From Castellaniella sp035707805 (GTDB lineage: Bacteria > Pseudomonadota > Gammaproteobacteria > Burkholderiales > Burkholderiaceae_B): a stretch of DNA of 64,000 nt. The stretch lies in the NCBI GenBank assembly GCA_035707805.1, contig DASSTS010000002.1, positions 3,572 through 67,571 on the forward strand, in the 5' to 3' direction. Position 1 is the first letter of the stretch. Each line of letters starts with the position of its first letter. The notes under the pieces were generated by a model, which saw only the letters and a program-made list of their open reading frames with translations, was not told where the DNA came from and did no database searches. Below, one piece after another: positions 26,034-35,858 of this stretch. Position numbers and translations under genes: made by a program.

Positions 26034-26858
26034 TCAGAGAGAGTCCTGGGGATGGGCGAGTCGGGCGGTGCGGATCATGGCGGTGCACAGGCCGCGCATC
26101 ATGTCCACTTCGTCGGTGCTCAGGCGGCTGCGCGTCCAGAGCTGGCGCATGCGCGGCACCAGTTTCTTGGGATGGCTGGGGTCCAGGAAGCCGACCGCCA
26201 CGAGCGCCTGTTCGAAATGATCCAGCATGGCCTGGACGCGCGCGCTGTCGGCCGGGTCGCTGCCGGGATCATGGCGCCCGTGCGTGTCGGGCAGGCGGGC
26301 TTCGCCGGTCAGCGGCAGCAAGGCGTAGCGCATTTCCCAGGCGGCCAGCTGCAGCGCCTGGGACACGTTCAGCGAACTATAGGCGGGGTTGGCGGGAATG
26401 TGGCAGATCCGCTGGCACAGCAGGATGTCGTCGTTGGACAGGCCGGAGCGCTCGGTGCCCAGGACGATGGCGATGCGCGCGTCCGGGCGCGCGAGCTCGC
26501 CCGCGGACAGGGCGGCGGCCTCGCGGATGTCGCAGGCCGGCGCACCCAGGGCGCGGGCCCGGGCCGTCAGCGCGAAGGCCAGCGTGGCCGGCCCCAGCGC
26601 CTGGGCGAGGGTGTCGTGGACGCGGGCCTGTTCCAGGATGTCGGTGGCGCCGCTGGCCAGCGCCTGGGCATCCGGATGGCGCAGCACGTCCGGGTCGCCG
26701 GGGGCGACCAGGTGCAGGTCGTGAAAGCCCATGGTCTTGATCGCCCGCGCCGCCGATCCGACGTTGCCGGGATGGCTGGGGCTGACCATGATGAACCGCA
26801 CGCGCGCAAAAGGATCCTGCCCGCCGCAGGGCGAATCGGAGGAAACTGGAAGAGTCAT
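26034..26858 (-). CDS. trmJ: tRNA (cytidine/uridine-32-2'-O)-methyltransferase TrmJ
   Basis: A SPOUT-class RNA 2'-O-methyltransferase of 274 residues that modifies position 32 of tRNA anticodon loops. Family motifs are FIMVSPSHPGNVGSAARAIK (motif 1), IAIVLGTERSGLSNDDI (motif 2) and PANPAYSSLNVSQALQLAAWE (motif 3, the trefoil knot). The C-terminal helical domain LWTRSRLSTDEVDMMRGL is typical of TrmJ. It is divergent from suhB over a 39-base gap. In many betaproteobacteria trmJ and cysE are adjacent. Confidence 0.92.
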   Translation of the reverse strand: MTLPVSSDSPCGGQDPFARVRFIMVSPSHPGNVGSAARAIKTMGFHDLHLVAPGDPDVLRHPDAQALASGATDILEQARVHDTLAQALGPATLAFALTARARALGAPACDIREAAALSAGELARPDARIAIVLGTERSGLSNDDILLCQRICHIPANPAYSSLNVSQALQLAAWEMRYALLPLTGEARLPDTHGRHDPGSDPADSARVQAMLDHFEQALVAVGFLDPSHPKKLVPRMRQLWTRSRLSTDEVDMMRGLCTAMIRTARLAHPQDSL

Positions 26859-26897
26859 TTAAAATAGAAGCCTGTTACCCGTGATCTTTGGAAACCT

Positions 26898-27680
26898 ATG
26901 CACCCGATGCTCAACACCGCCATCAAGGCGGCACGCCGCGCAGGCGCCATCATCAACCGCGCCAGCCTCGACCTTGAGCGCCTGAACGTCGCCCGTAAAG
27001 GCCCCAAGGACTACGTGACCGAAGTCGATCGCGCTGCCGAGGAATCCATCATCGACATTTTACGCACAGCCTATCCGGAACACGGATTCCTGGGCGAGGA
27101 ATCCGGTGTGCACGCCGCCAAGGGTGACGCGGCCCAGCCGGAATTCCAATGGGTGATCGATCCGCTGGACGGCACCACGAATTTCATCCACGGTTTCCAG
27201 CACTATGCGGTGTCCATCGCCCTGATGCACCGGGGGCAGGCCGCCCACGTCGTGATCTACGATCCCTCGCGCAACGAGATGTTCACCGCCAGCCGCGGCA
27301 GCGGCGCGTTCCTGAACGACCGCCGCGTGCGGGTGTCGTCCTGCGTGCGCTACCACGACGCGCTGCTGGGCTCCCACATCCCGCAGTCCACGGCCCTGCC
27401 GGCCGCCTCGCCCTTCGTGCCGATGCTGGCCGACTGCGCCGCCGCGCGCCGCACCGGCTCCACCGTGCTGGACCTGGCCTGGGTGGCCTGCGGCCGGCTG
27501 GACGGCTTCTGCGGGGTGGGCCTCAAGCCCTGGGACATGGCGGCCGGCGGCCTGCTGGTCCTCGAGGCGGGCGGCCTGATCGCCGACTTCCAGGGCGAGC
27601 AGAGCTGGCTCGAGACCGGCAACGTGCTGGCGGCGGCGCCCAAGATTTTCGCCCAGATGATGACGCACCTGCAGGCTTGA
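26898..27680 (+). CDS. suhB: Inositol monophosphatase / SuhB
   Basis: The product is 260 residues. It is a Mg2+-dependent phosphatase that in proteobacteria also joins the rRNA antitermination complex. Metal ligands lie in GEESG (residues 66-70), WVIDPLDGTTNFIHGF (85-100) and the late motif KPWDMAAGGLLVLEAGG. The size is close to E. coli SuhB (267). It is divergent from trmJ. An A-T rich TTTAAAATAG lies in the intergenic gap. The next gene starts 10 bases after its stop. Confidence 0.93.
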   Translation: MHPMLNTAIKAARRAGAIINRASLDLERLNVARKGPKDYVTEVDRAAEESIIDILRTAYPEHGFLGEESGVHAAKGDAAQPEFQWVIDPLDGTTNFIHGFQHYAVSIALMHRGQAAHVVIYDPSRNEMFTASRGSGAFLNDRRVRVSSCVRYHDALLGSHIPQSTALPAASPFVPMLADCAAARRTGSTVLDLAWVACGRLDGFCGVGLKPWDMAAGGLLVLEAGGLIADFQGEQSWLETGNVLAAAPKIFAQMMTHLQA

Positions 27681-27690
27681 GGAAATCGTG

Positions 27691-29274
27691 ATGGAATGGT
27701 TGTCCGATCCGTCCGCATGGGTGGGCTTGTTCACCCTGATCGTCCTGGAAATCGTCCTGGGCATCGACAACCTGGTCTTCATCGCCATCCTGGTCGACAA
27801 GCTCCCGCCCAAGGAACGTGACCGCGCTCGCGTGCTGGGGCTGAGCCTCGCGCTCATCATGCGGCTCTTGCTGCTGACCTTGATGTCCCGGCTGGTCACG
27901 CTGATCGAGCCCCTGTTCCACGTGGCGGGCATGGGATTCTCGGGCCGCGACCTGATCCTGATCGTGGGCGGCTTCTTCCTGCTGTTCAAGGGCACCTTCG
28001 AGCTGCATGACCGCATCGAGGGCCGCACCCAGCATGCCTCGGGATCCCGGCTGCATGCCGGCTTCTGGGTGATCGTCACCCAGATCGTGATCCTGGACGC
28101 GGTGTTCTCCATCGACTCGGTGATCACCGCCGTGGGGATGGTGGACCACCTGGTCATCATGATGGCCGCCGTGGTGATCGCCATGGGGATCATGCTGGTG
28201 GCGTCCAAGCCGCTGACCGCCTTCGTCAACGCGCACCAGACCGTCGTCATCCTGTGCCTGGGTTTCCTGCTGACCATCGGCTTCTCGCTGGTGGCCGACG
28301 GCTTCAAGTTCCCGGTGCCCAAGGGCTACCTGTATGCGGCCATCATCTTCTCGGTGCTGATCGAGGCGCTGAACCAATGGGCCAAGCGCAACGTGCGCCG
28401 CGCCGAGATGCGGCGGCCTCTGCGCGAACGCACGGCCGAGGCCGTGCTGATGATGTTGGGCCGCAGGCCCATGGCCGGCCCGGAGCCCGAATCGCACGAG
28501 CCCCACTCCTCGCCGGTGCAGGCCTTCGGCGACGAAGAGCGCAATATGGTCAGCGGCGTGCTGACGCTCAGCGACCGCAACGTGCATTCGGTCATGACGC
28601 CGCGCACGGACGTCTCCTGGATCAACCTCGAATCGCCGTCCGAGGAACTGCGCGAGCAGCTCATCCGCGAGCCCCACAGCTTCTTCCCGGTGTGCCGCGG
28701 CAGCCTGGACGAGGTCGTCGGCGTCGGCCGGGCCAAGGAACTGCTGCTCGACCTGCTGGAACATGGCGGCATCCGGGAAACCCGGCTGCGCGAGCCCATC
28801 ATCGTGCACGAGACCATCCAGATCCTGTCGCTGATGGAGACCCTCAAGCGCTCCCACGGCCTGCTGGTGCTGGTGGCCGACGAGTTCGGCTCCATCGTGG
28901 GGGTCGTCACGCCCATCGACATCTTCGAGGCCATCGCCGGCGAATTCCCCGACGAGGACGAGGCGCCCGACATCATCGACCAGGGCCAGGGCCGCTGGCG
29001 CGTAGACGGCGCGGCCGACCTGCACCACCTCGAACAGATCCTGCATACCGATGGCCTGGTGGACGAAGACGAGGAATATTCCACCATTGCGGGCTACCTG
29101 CTCAGCCGCTTCGGCCGCCTGCCGGCCGTGGGCGACCAGTGCGAGCTGGTGCATGACTACGGCGGCTATCGTTTCACCGTGGCCGCCCTGGAAGGCCGCC
29201 GGATCTCCGCCGTGCAGATCGAGCGCCTGACGCCGGCGGACGACGCCAGCCCGGACGTCGAGGTGCTGGGCTGA
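27691..29274 (+). CDS. TerC-family membrane protein fused to CBS pair and CorC_HlyC domain
   Basis: A 527-residue inner-membrane protein. Residues 1 to about 235 form a TerC-like seven-helix domain (motifs LEIVLGIDNLVFIAI and DAVFSIDSVITAVGM, each with the acidic pair). Two CBS domains follow at about 290-415 (NVHSVMTPRTDVSW..., VLVADEFGSIVGVVTPIDIF). The C-terminus is a transporter-associated CorC_HlyC domain (EEYSTIAGYLLSRFGRLP). This is the architecture of E. coli YegH/YoaE. TerC proteins are implicated in manganese or other metal export, often to metallate secreted enzymes. The role here is inferred. Start ATG 27691 follows GAGGAAA. It is likely co-transcribed with suhB. Confidence 0.88.
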   Translation: MEWLSDPSAWVGLFTLIVLEIVLGIDNLVFIAILVDKLPPKERDRARVLGLSLALIMRLLLLTLMSRLVTLIEPLFHVAGMGFSGRDLILIVGGFFLLFKGTFELHDRIEGRTQHASGSRLHAGFWVIVTQIVILDAVFSIDSVITAVGMVDHLVIMMAAVVIAMGIMLVASKPLTAFVNAHQTVVILCLGFLLTIGFSLVADGFKFPVPKGYLYAAIIFSVLIEALNQWAKRNVRRAEMRRPLRERTAEAVLMMLGRRPMAGPEPESHEPHSSPVQAFGDEERNMVSGVLTLSDRNVHSVMTPRTDVSWINLESPSEELREQLIREPHSFFPVCRGSLDEVVGVGRAKELLLDLLEHGGIRETRLREPIIVHETIQILSLMETLKRSHGLLVLVADEFGSIVGVVTPIDIFEAIAGEFPDEDEAPDIIDQGQGRWRVDGAADLHHLEQILHTDGLVDEDEEYSTIAGYLLSRFGRLPAVGDQCELVHDYGGYRFTVAALEGRRISAVQIERLTPADDASPDVEVLG

Positions 29275-29358
29275 GGTCCGGCATGACACGGGGTCGCCGT
29301 GGGCTGGGGCCTCGCATGACGCCGGGCCCCTGAACCGCCGGCCGTGCCGCCGTCCGGA

Positions 29359-30120
29359 TCAGGGCGCGGGCGGCCAGACGTGCAGGTGGACGCCTTGCGC
29401 GTCCACGCTGATCCAGCCGCCGCGCCCCGGCTGCACATGATCGAATTCCCAATCCGGCAGCACCCAGCGCCGGGCGGGTCGACCGTCCAGGTCCAGTTCG
29501 TGCACCGCGGGGCGATGCGTATGGCCGTGGATCAGGGTCGCGCATCCGGCCGACCGCAGGGCGCGGCGGATTGCGTCCGGGTTCACGTCCATGATGCGCA
29601 TCGATTTGCCGTGGCGGGACTGCCGGCTGCGCGCCCGCGCCCAGTCGGCAATGGCGCGGCGCCAGCGCAAGGGCAGGGCCAGGAAGGCGGACTGGACCCA
29701 CGGGGTGTGGACGATGCGCCGGAACCTCTGATAGCCGGTGTCGTCCGTGCAGTATTCGTCGCCGTGGGCCAGCAGGATGGGGCCGGCGGCCGTGTCCAGC
29801 CGCACGGGCGCCTCGAGCAGCTGGGCGTCCAGGGCCCGGGCCAGCGCAGGCCCCATCAGGAAGTCGCGGTTGCCGCTCGCCAGGCGCAGCGGAATGGCCT
29901 GCGCCGTCAGCCGCAGCTCGCGCAGGGCCTGGTCCAGCCAGGGGGGCGGATTGCGCAGCGCATGGTCGTCGCCGATCCAGGCATCGAAGATGTCGCCGCA
30001 CAAGATCAGGGCCCGCGCCTGTCCGCGTGCCAGCGCCAGGAAATCGTAGAAGGCGCTGGCGGTCCGCGGAACGGCGGGGCCCAGGTGGATGTCCGAGGCG
30101 ATCCAGAGATCGCCCGGCAT
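29359..30120 (-). CDS. lpxH: UDP-2,3-diacylglucosamine diphosphatase
   Basis: This lipid A pathway enzyme hydrolyses UDP-2,3-diacylglucosamine to lipid X. The calcineurin-like metal motifs are all present: ASDIHLG (about residues 8-14), CGDIFDAWIGDD, SGNRDFL, LLAHGDEYC and IHGHTHRP. It is 253 residues from ATG 30118-30120. A TTG five codons upstream is possible but overlaps the preceding stop. It lies seven bases after the peptidyl-prolyl isomerase gene on the same strand. Confidence 0.92.
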   Translation of the reverse strand: MPGDLWIASDIHLGPAVPRTASAFYDFLALARGQARALILCGDIFDAWIGDDHALRNPPPWLDQALRELRLTAQAIPLRLASGNRDFLMGPALARALDAQLLEAPVRLDTAAGPILLAHGDEYCTDDTGYQRFRRIVHTPWVQSAFLALPLRWRRAIADWARARSRQSRHGKSMRIMDVNPDAIRRALRSAGCATLIHGHTHRPAVHELDLDGRPARRWVLPDWEFDHVQPGRGGWISVDAQGVHLHVWPPAP

Positions 30121-30127
30121 GGTGGTC

Positions 30128-30769
30128 TTATTCAACCAGCGTGGCGCTTTCGATGATCACGTCTTCGACCGGGACGTCCTGGTGGAAGCCCTTGTTGCCG
30201 GTCTTGACCTTCTTGATCTCGTCCACGACGTCCGTGCCCTCGATGACGCGGCCGAATACGGCGTAGCCCCAGCCATTGGACGTGGGCGCTGTGAAATTCA
30301 GGAACTCGTTGTCGGCGACGTTGATGAAGAACTGCGCCGTGGCCGAATGCGGATCGGCCGTGCGGGCCATGGCCAGCGTGTAGCGGTCGTTCTTCAGGCC
30401 GTTGTTGGCCTCGTTCTCGATCGGGGCGTGGGTCTGCTTTTGCTTCATGCCGGGCTCGAATCCGCCGCCCTGGATCATGAAATTGTTGATCACGCGATGG
30501 AAAATCGTGCCGTTGTAGAAGCCTTCCTGGACGTAGGTCAGGAAGTTTTCGACCGTCTTGGGAGCCTTTTCGGCATCCAGTTCGATCAGCATGTCGCCCT
30601 TGTTGGTGTGCAGTTTGACGTGCGGATGTGTGCTCATGGATTTGCCTTGCGTGGAGTTGACCGGGCCGGAAGCAGCACCTGCCAGGCCCGGGGCCATGGC
30701 CAGGGCGAGGCCCAGAGTGAAGACGCGCATCCCGGACAGGATGCGGAGAAAGGAAAAGGGATGCGGCAT
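30128..30769 (-). CDS. Cyclophilin-type peptidyl-prolyl cis-trans isomerase with in-frame signal peptide
   Basis: The cyclophilin domain (about residues 45-213) contains FHRVINNFMIQGGGFEPGM, ATAQFFINVADNEFLN and AVFGRVIEGTDVVDEI. It is very close to cytoplasmic PpiB and would be a complete 169-residue PpiB if started at ATG 30635-30637 (MSTHPHVKL). The same frame continues upstream without a stop into MRVFTLGLALAMAPGLAGAA, a clear Sec signal peptide, and to ATG 30769. Both a periplasmic and a cytoplasmic form could be made. In related genera I recall separate periplasmic and cytoplasmic isomerases here, so a deletion joining the two is plausible. It lies 19 bases downstream of the TPR gene. 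Confidence 0.8.
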   Translation of the reverse strand: MPHPFSFLRILSGMRVFTLGLALAMAPGLAGAASGPVNSTQGKSMSTHPHVKLHTNKGDMLIELDAEKAPKTVENFLTYVQEGFYNGTIFHRVINNFMIQGGGFEPGMKQKQTHAPIENEANNGLKNDRYTLAMARTADPHSATAQFFINVADNEFLNFTAPTSNGWGYAVFGRVIEGTDVVDEIKKVKTGNKGFHQDVPVEDVIIESATLVE

Positions 30770-30788
30770 GGCGGCGTGAGAGGAGGGG

Positions 30789-31541
30789 TCAACGGGCGGC
30801 CGGAGCCGGTGCGGCCGGGGAAACCGTGCCGGTCCCGGATCCGGGGACGGGCGGGGGAACCGGGCTGACGGTATCCGGCCCGACGGGCGGCTGGGGCGCG
30901 GGCTGCGCCTGCAGCGCCTTGGCGCGCGCGAATGACTGCTGCGCCAGCGCCATCTGCACGTGGCCCAGGTTTTCCAGGGCCGGAGCGAACGTCGGATCGG
31001 AAGCCAGCGCCATGTTCAGCGCATCGCGCGCCATGCTCAGCCGGCCCTGGCTGGCGTACTCGATGGCCAGCGCGTTCCAGGGCTCGGGCAGTTCGGGGTA
31101 GTTCTCGGTCATGGACCGCCACAGCGCCATGGCCTCGTCGTGGCGACCCAGCGCCGCCATCGCGCGGGCTTTCTGGTATTGCAGCTGTACGTCCTCGCCG
31201 ATGGTCTCGGCCTGCGCGCGGGCGGCCTCGCGTTCCTGGATGACCGTGAGGGCGTCTCCGGGATGGCCGGCGTCGATCATGGCGGCGATCCGGTCGGTCA
31301 CCTGCGAGGCGGACAGCGGGATGCCGGTATTGACCGACGGCGTGATCTTTGCCAGCAGCCGGGCAAAGGCCTGCCAGCCGCCCACGGGCGGCAGGGCGTC
31401 CGTGAACTCGCCGGTGACGGGGTCGAAAGTCAGGCCTTGGATCGTGGTGGCGGACGCGTTAGTATCACGGGATGCGCCGTGCGCCGGTGCCACGATCAGG
31501 CCGGCACACAGGGTCAGGGCAGTCAGAAAAACACGGATCAC
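30789..31541 (-). CDS. Exported tetratricopeptide-repeat protein
   Basis: A 250-residue protein with a Sec signal peptide (MIRVFLTALTLCAGLIVAPAH, cleavage near residue 22-23). At least three TPR units lie between about residues 85 and 205 (VQLQYQKARAMAALGRHDEA, PELPEPWNALAIEYASQGR, PTFAPALENLGHVQMAL). A Pro/Gly/Val-rich tail follows. It probably acts in the periplasm as a protein-interaction scaffold. It is the first gene of a TPR-ppi-lpxH operon and is divergent from cysS. No specific function can be assigned. Confidence 0.82.
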   Translation of the reverse strand: MIRVFLTALTLCAGLIVAPAHGASRDTNASATTIQGLTFDPVTGEFTDALPPVGGWQAFARLLAKITPSVNTGIPLSASQVTDRIAAMIDAGHPGDALTVIQEREAARAQAETIGEDVQLQYQKARAMAALGRHDEAMALWRSMTENYPELPEPWNALAIEYASQGRLSMARDALNMALASDPTFAPALENLGHVQMALAQQSFARAKALQAQPAPQPPVGPDTVSPVPPPVPGSGTGTVSPAAPAPAAR

Positions 31542-31672
31542 GACACGCAGCGCCTAATGAGGGGTTTCGGATATGAGGCCGGGGGACGGTATACTTGGCA
31601 GTTCATTTTACATCCCATCGCGCCGCCGGACGGCCGGGCGCGTCGGGACCGTTTTGACCTCATCCATCCGAC

Positions 31673-33115
<1,443 letters not shown>

Positions 33116-33117
33116 CC

Positions 33118-33771
33118 ATGGACATGCACTATCCCGATGCCTGCGCGCAGCGCCCCGTCTATTGGAATCAGGCTTGCGACGAGCTCATGCAGCGCGACCG
33201 CATCTTGCGCAAGCTGATCCCCGTCTACGGCCAGGAATGCATTCAGGTGCCCCAAGGCCCCTATCAGACCCTGATCCGCATCATCGTCGGCCAGCAGATC
33301 TCCCTGGCGCTGGGCCGCAAGCTCTGGCGCCAGCTGGTGCAGGCCTGCGGTCCCGACCTGCATCCGGACTGCATCATCGCGCAGTCCGAGGCCGAGCTGC
33401 GGGCCATGGGCCTGTCGCTGCGCAAGGCGCAGTACGTGCGCGACGCGGCGCTGTACTTCACGCAGGCGGGCCGGATGGACGCCGCCTGGTGGCGCGCGCA
33501 GGACGATGCGGCCATCGTATCCGGCCTGTGCGAGATCCGCGGGGTGGGCCGCTGGTCGGCCGAGATGTTCCTGATCTTTTTCCTCGGGCGCCCCGATGTC
33601 CTGCCGCTGGACGACACCGCGCTGCTCAAGGCCATTTCCCATCATTATTTCAGCGGCGAACCCGTGTCGCGCTTCGAGGCCCGCGAGGTCGCGCAGGCCT
33701 GGGCGCCGTGGCGCACGGTCGCCAGCTGGTACCTGTGGCGCAGCATGGATGCCGCTGCCGTCGAATATTGA
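33118..33771 (+). CDS. DNA-3-methyladenine glycosylase II (AlkA-like, HhH-GPD)
   Basis: A 217-residue base-excision repair glycosylase. The helix-hairpin-helix CEIRGVGRWSAEMFLIFFLG and the catalytic-Asp segment LPLDDTALLKAI identify the HhH-GPD superfamily. TLIRIIVGQQISLALGRKLW is the usual N-terminal helix pair. It lacks the N-terminal beta domain of E. coli AlkA, as do many bacterial short forms. ATG 33118 gives MDMHYPDA and follows the cysS stop by two bases. It is translationally linked to cysS. Confidence 0.9.
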   Translation: MDMHYPDACAQRPVYWNQACDELMQRDRILRKLIPVYGQECIQVPQGPYQTLIRIIVGQQISLALGRKLWRQLVQACGPDLHPDCIIAQSEAELRAMGLSLRKAQYVRDAALYFTQAGRMDAAWWRAQDDAAIVSGLCEIRGVGRWSAEMFLIFFLGRPDVLPLDDTALLKAISHHYFSGEPVSRFEAREVAQAWAPWRTVASWYLWRSMDAAAVEY

Positions 33772-33798
33772 TTTTTCCAGTCCGGAAATCCTGCTCTC

Positions 33799-34761
33799 AT
33801 GCGAAATACATTTCTTGAATTCGAACAGCCCCTGGCCGAACTCGATCAGAAGATCGAGGAGCTGCGCTACGTGCAGACCGACTCCGCCGTGGACATCTCC
33901 GAGGAAGTCGGGCGTCTGCAGCAGAAAAGCCAGTCGCTGGCCAAAAGCATCTACGCCAAGCTCACCCCCTGGCAGACCGCCCTGGTGGCGCGCCACCCCC
34001 AGCGGCCCTACACCATGGACTACGTCCGGGCGCTGTTCACCGATTTCCACGAGCTGCACGGCGACCGCATGTATGCCGACGACCAGTCCATCGTGGGCGG
34101 CCTGGCGCGGTTCAACGGCACCCCCTGCATGGTGATCGGCCACCAGAAAGGCCGCGACACCAAGGAACGCGCCATGCGCAACTTCGGCATGCCGCTGCCC
34201 GAGGGCTACCGCAAGGCCCTGCGCCTGATGCGCCTGGCCGAGAAATTCCGCCTGCCGATCTTCACCTTCGTCGACACCCCGGGCGCCTATCCCGGCGTGG
34301 GCGCCGAGGAACGCGGCCAGTCCGAGGCCATCGGCCATAATCTGTTCGCCATGGCCGGCCTCAAGGTGCCCATCATCGTCACCATCATCGGCGAGGGCGG
34401 CTCGGGCGGCGCCCTGGCCATCGCCGTGGGCGATACGGTCATGATGCTGCAATACGCCACCTATTCGGTGATTTCGCCCGAGGGCTGCGCCTCCATCCTG
34501 TGGCGCAGCGCCGACAAGGCCGCCACCGCCGCCGAGGCCCTGGCCATCACGGCGCCGCGCCTGAAAGACCTGGGCCTGGTGGATCGCGTGGTCAACGAGC
34601 CCGTGGGCGGCGCCCACCGCGACCCCGACACCATGGCGCGCCAGCTGCACCGGGCGCTGGCCGACGCCCTGCGCGAGCTCTCCAGCCTGGAAACCGAAGA
34701 CCTGCTGCGCCGGCGCATGGAACGCATTTCGGCGTATGGCCGCTTCCAGGAAGCCCGCTGA
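33799..34761 (+). CDS. accA: Acetyl-CoA carboxylase carboxyltransferase alpha subunit
   Basis: AccA, with AccD, transfers the carboxyl group from carboxybiotin to acetyl-CoA to give malonyl-CoA, the first step of fatty acid synthesis. The 320 residues match the family length. Characteristic segments include RPYTMDYVRALFTDFHELHG, VIGHQKGRDTKERAMRNFGM, VDTPGAYPGVGAEERGQSEA and IGEGGSGGALAIAVGD. Its last 26 bases overlap the tilS start. Confidence 0.97.
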   Translation: MRNTFLEFEQPLAELDQKIEELRYVQTDSAVDISEEVGRLQQKSQSLAKSIYAKLTPWQTALVARHPQRPYTMDYVRALFTDFHELHGDRMYADDQSIVGGLARFNGTPCMVIGHQKGRDTKERAMRNFGMPLPEGYRKALRLMRLAEKFRLPIFTFVDTPGAYPGVGAEERGQSEAIGHNLFAMAGLKVPIIVTIIGEGGSGGALAIAVGDTVMMLQYATYSVISPEGCASILWRSADKAATAAEALAITAPRLKDLGLVDRVVNEPVGGAHRDPDTMARQLHRALADALRELSSLETEDLLRRRMERISAYGRFQEAR

Positions 34762-35764
34762 CTGGCAGGCCGCCTGCGATCCCGCGCTGCTCTCGGCGGT
34801 GCGGGACGCCTGTTCCGACATGCCGGCCGGCGCCCCTTTCGGGGTCGCACTGAGCGCCGGCGCCGATTCCGCCATGCTGGCCCTGCATGCGGCCGTCGCG
34901 GCGGCCGGATCCGGCCGCACCCTGCATTGCTTTCACATTCACCACGGCCTGCAGGCCGCCGCGGACCACTGGTTGAACCAGGCGCACCGCCTGGCCGGCC
35001 TGCTGGGCGTCTGCTGCCATAGCCGGAGGGTGTCCGTGCCCGTCGACGGGACGGGGATGGAGGCCGCCGCGCGCGCCGCCCGCTATGCCGCCCTGGCCGG
35101 GCTCGCCGCGCATGCCGGGGTCGGCCAGGTGCTGCTGGCCCATCACCTGGACGACCAGGCGGAAACCGTGCTGCTGCGGATCCTGCGCGGTGCGGGCCCC
35201 CTGGGCCTGGCCGCCATGGCGCCCCTCGCGCAGCGCGACGGGATCGCCTGGCGCCGGCCCTGGCTGGACCAGCCCCGGAACCGCATCCTGGCGGCGGCGG
35301 GCTGTTTCACGGCGCTCAGCGGCTGGCATCCGGTCCAGGACCCCAGCAACCGCGACCCGCGCTACCGGCGCGCCGCCGTGCGCGAGGACCTGGCGCCGGT
35401 GCTCGACGCGCACTGGCCGGCGTGGCGCCGGACACTGGCGCGCCATGCGCGCCAGGCGCGCGACCTGGACCAGTGGGTCCGGGATGCCGCGCGGGACGAC
35501 TGGTCGCGCCTGGATCCGGATGCGGACGGCGCCGGTTTTGCCCTGGCCGCCTGGCGGGAACTGCCCGCCGGCCGCCAGGCGCCGCTGCTGCGCTGCTGGC
35601 TGCTGGACCAGGGCCTGCGCGTGCCGACCGAGGCCCGCCTGGCCGACTGGCTGCGCCAGCTGCGTCAGGTCCATGCGCTGGGACATGACCGGCGCGTGCG
35701 CCTGCGCCATGAAGGCCACTGGATCACGGTGCAGAAAGGGCGCGTGCGCCTGACGGCCGAGTGA
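34736..35764 (+). CDS. tilS: tRNA(Ile)-lysidine synthase
   Basis: TilS attaches lysine to C34 of tRNA-Ile(CAU), changing its codon reading from AUG to AUA. The 342-residue product has the N-type ATP pyrophosphatase core followed by C-terminal domains. The PP-loop, normally SGGxDS, reads SAGADS at residues 40-45, so one glycine is alanine. The rest (LAHHLDDQAETVLLRILRG, WLDQPRNRI, DPSNRDPRYRRAAVR) is typical. The start overlaps accA by 26 bases. An alternative ATG at 34819 would still keep the PP-loop. Confidence 0.92.
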   Translation: MAASRKPADWQAACDPALLSAVRDACSDMPAGAPFGVALSAGADSAMLALHAAVAAAGSGRTLHCFHIHHGLQAAADHWLNQAHRLAGLLGVCCHSRRVSVPVDGTGMEAAARAARYAALAGLAAHAGVGQVLLAHHLDDQAETVLLRILRGAGPLGLAAMAPLAQRDGIAWRRPWLDQPRNRILAAAGCFTALSGWHPVQDPSNRDPRYRRAAVREDLAPVLDAHWPAWRRTLARHARQARDLDQWVRDAARDDWSRLDPDADGAGFALAAWRELPAGRQAPLLRCWLLDQGLRVPTEARLADWLRQLRQVHALGHDRRVRLRHEGHWITVQKGRVRLTAE

Positions 35765-35858
35765 TCCCGGAAACATCCGTAAAACCCAGTTAGAATAATC
35801 AGTTCATTTCCGGTTTTGTTCACCTGGCCGGCCTGCAGCGTTTCACGTCCTTGTCATC

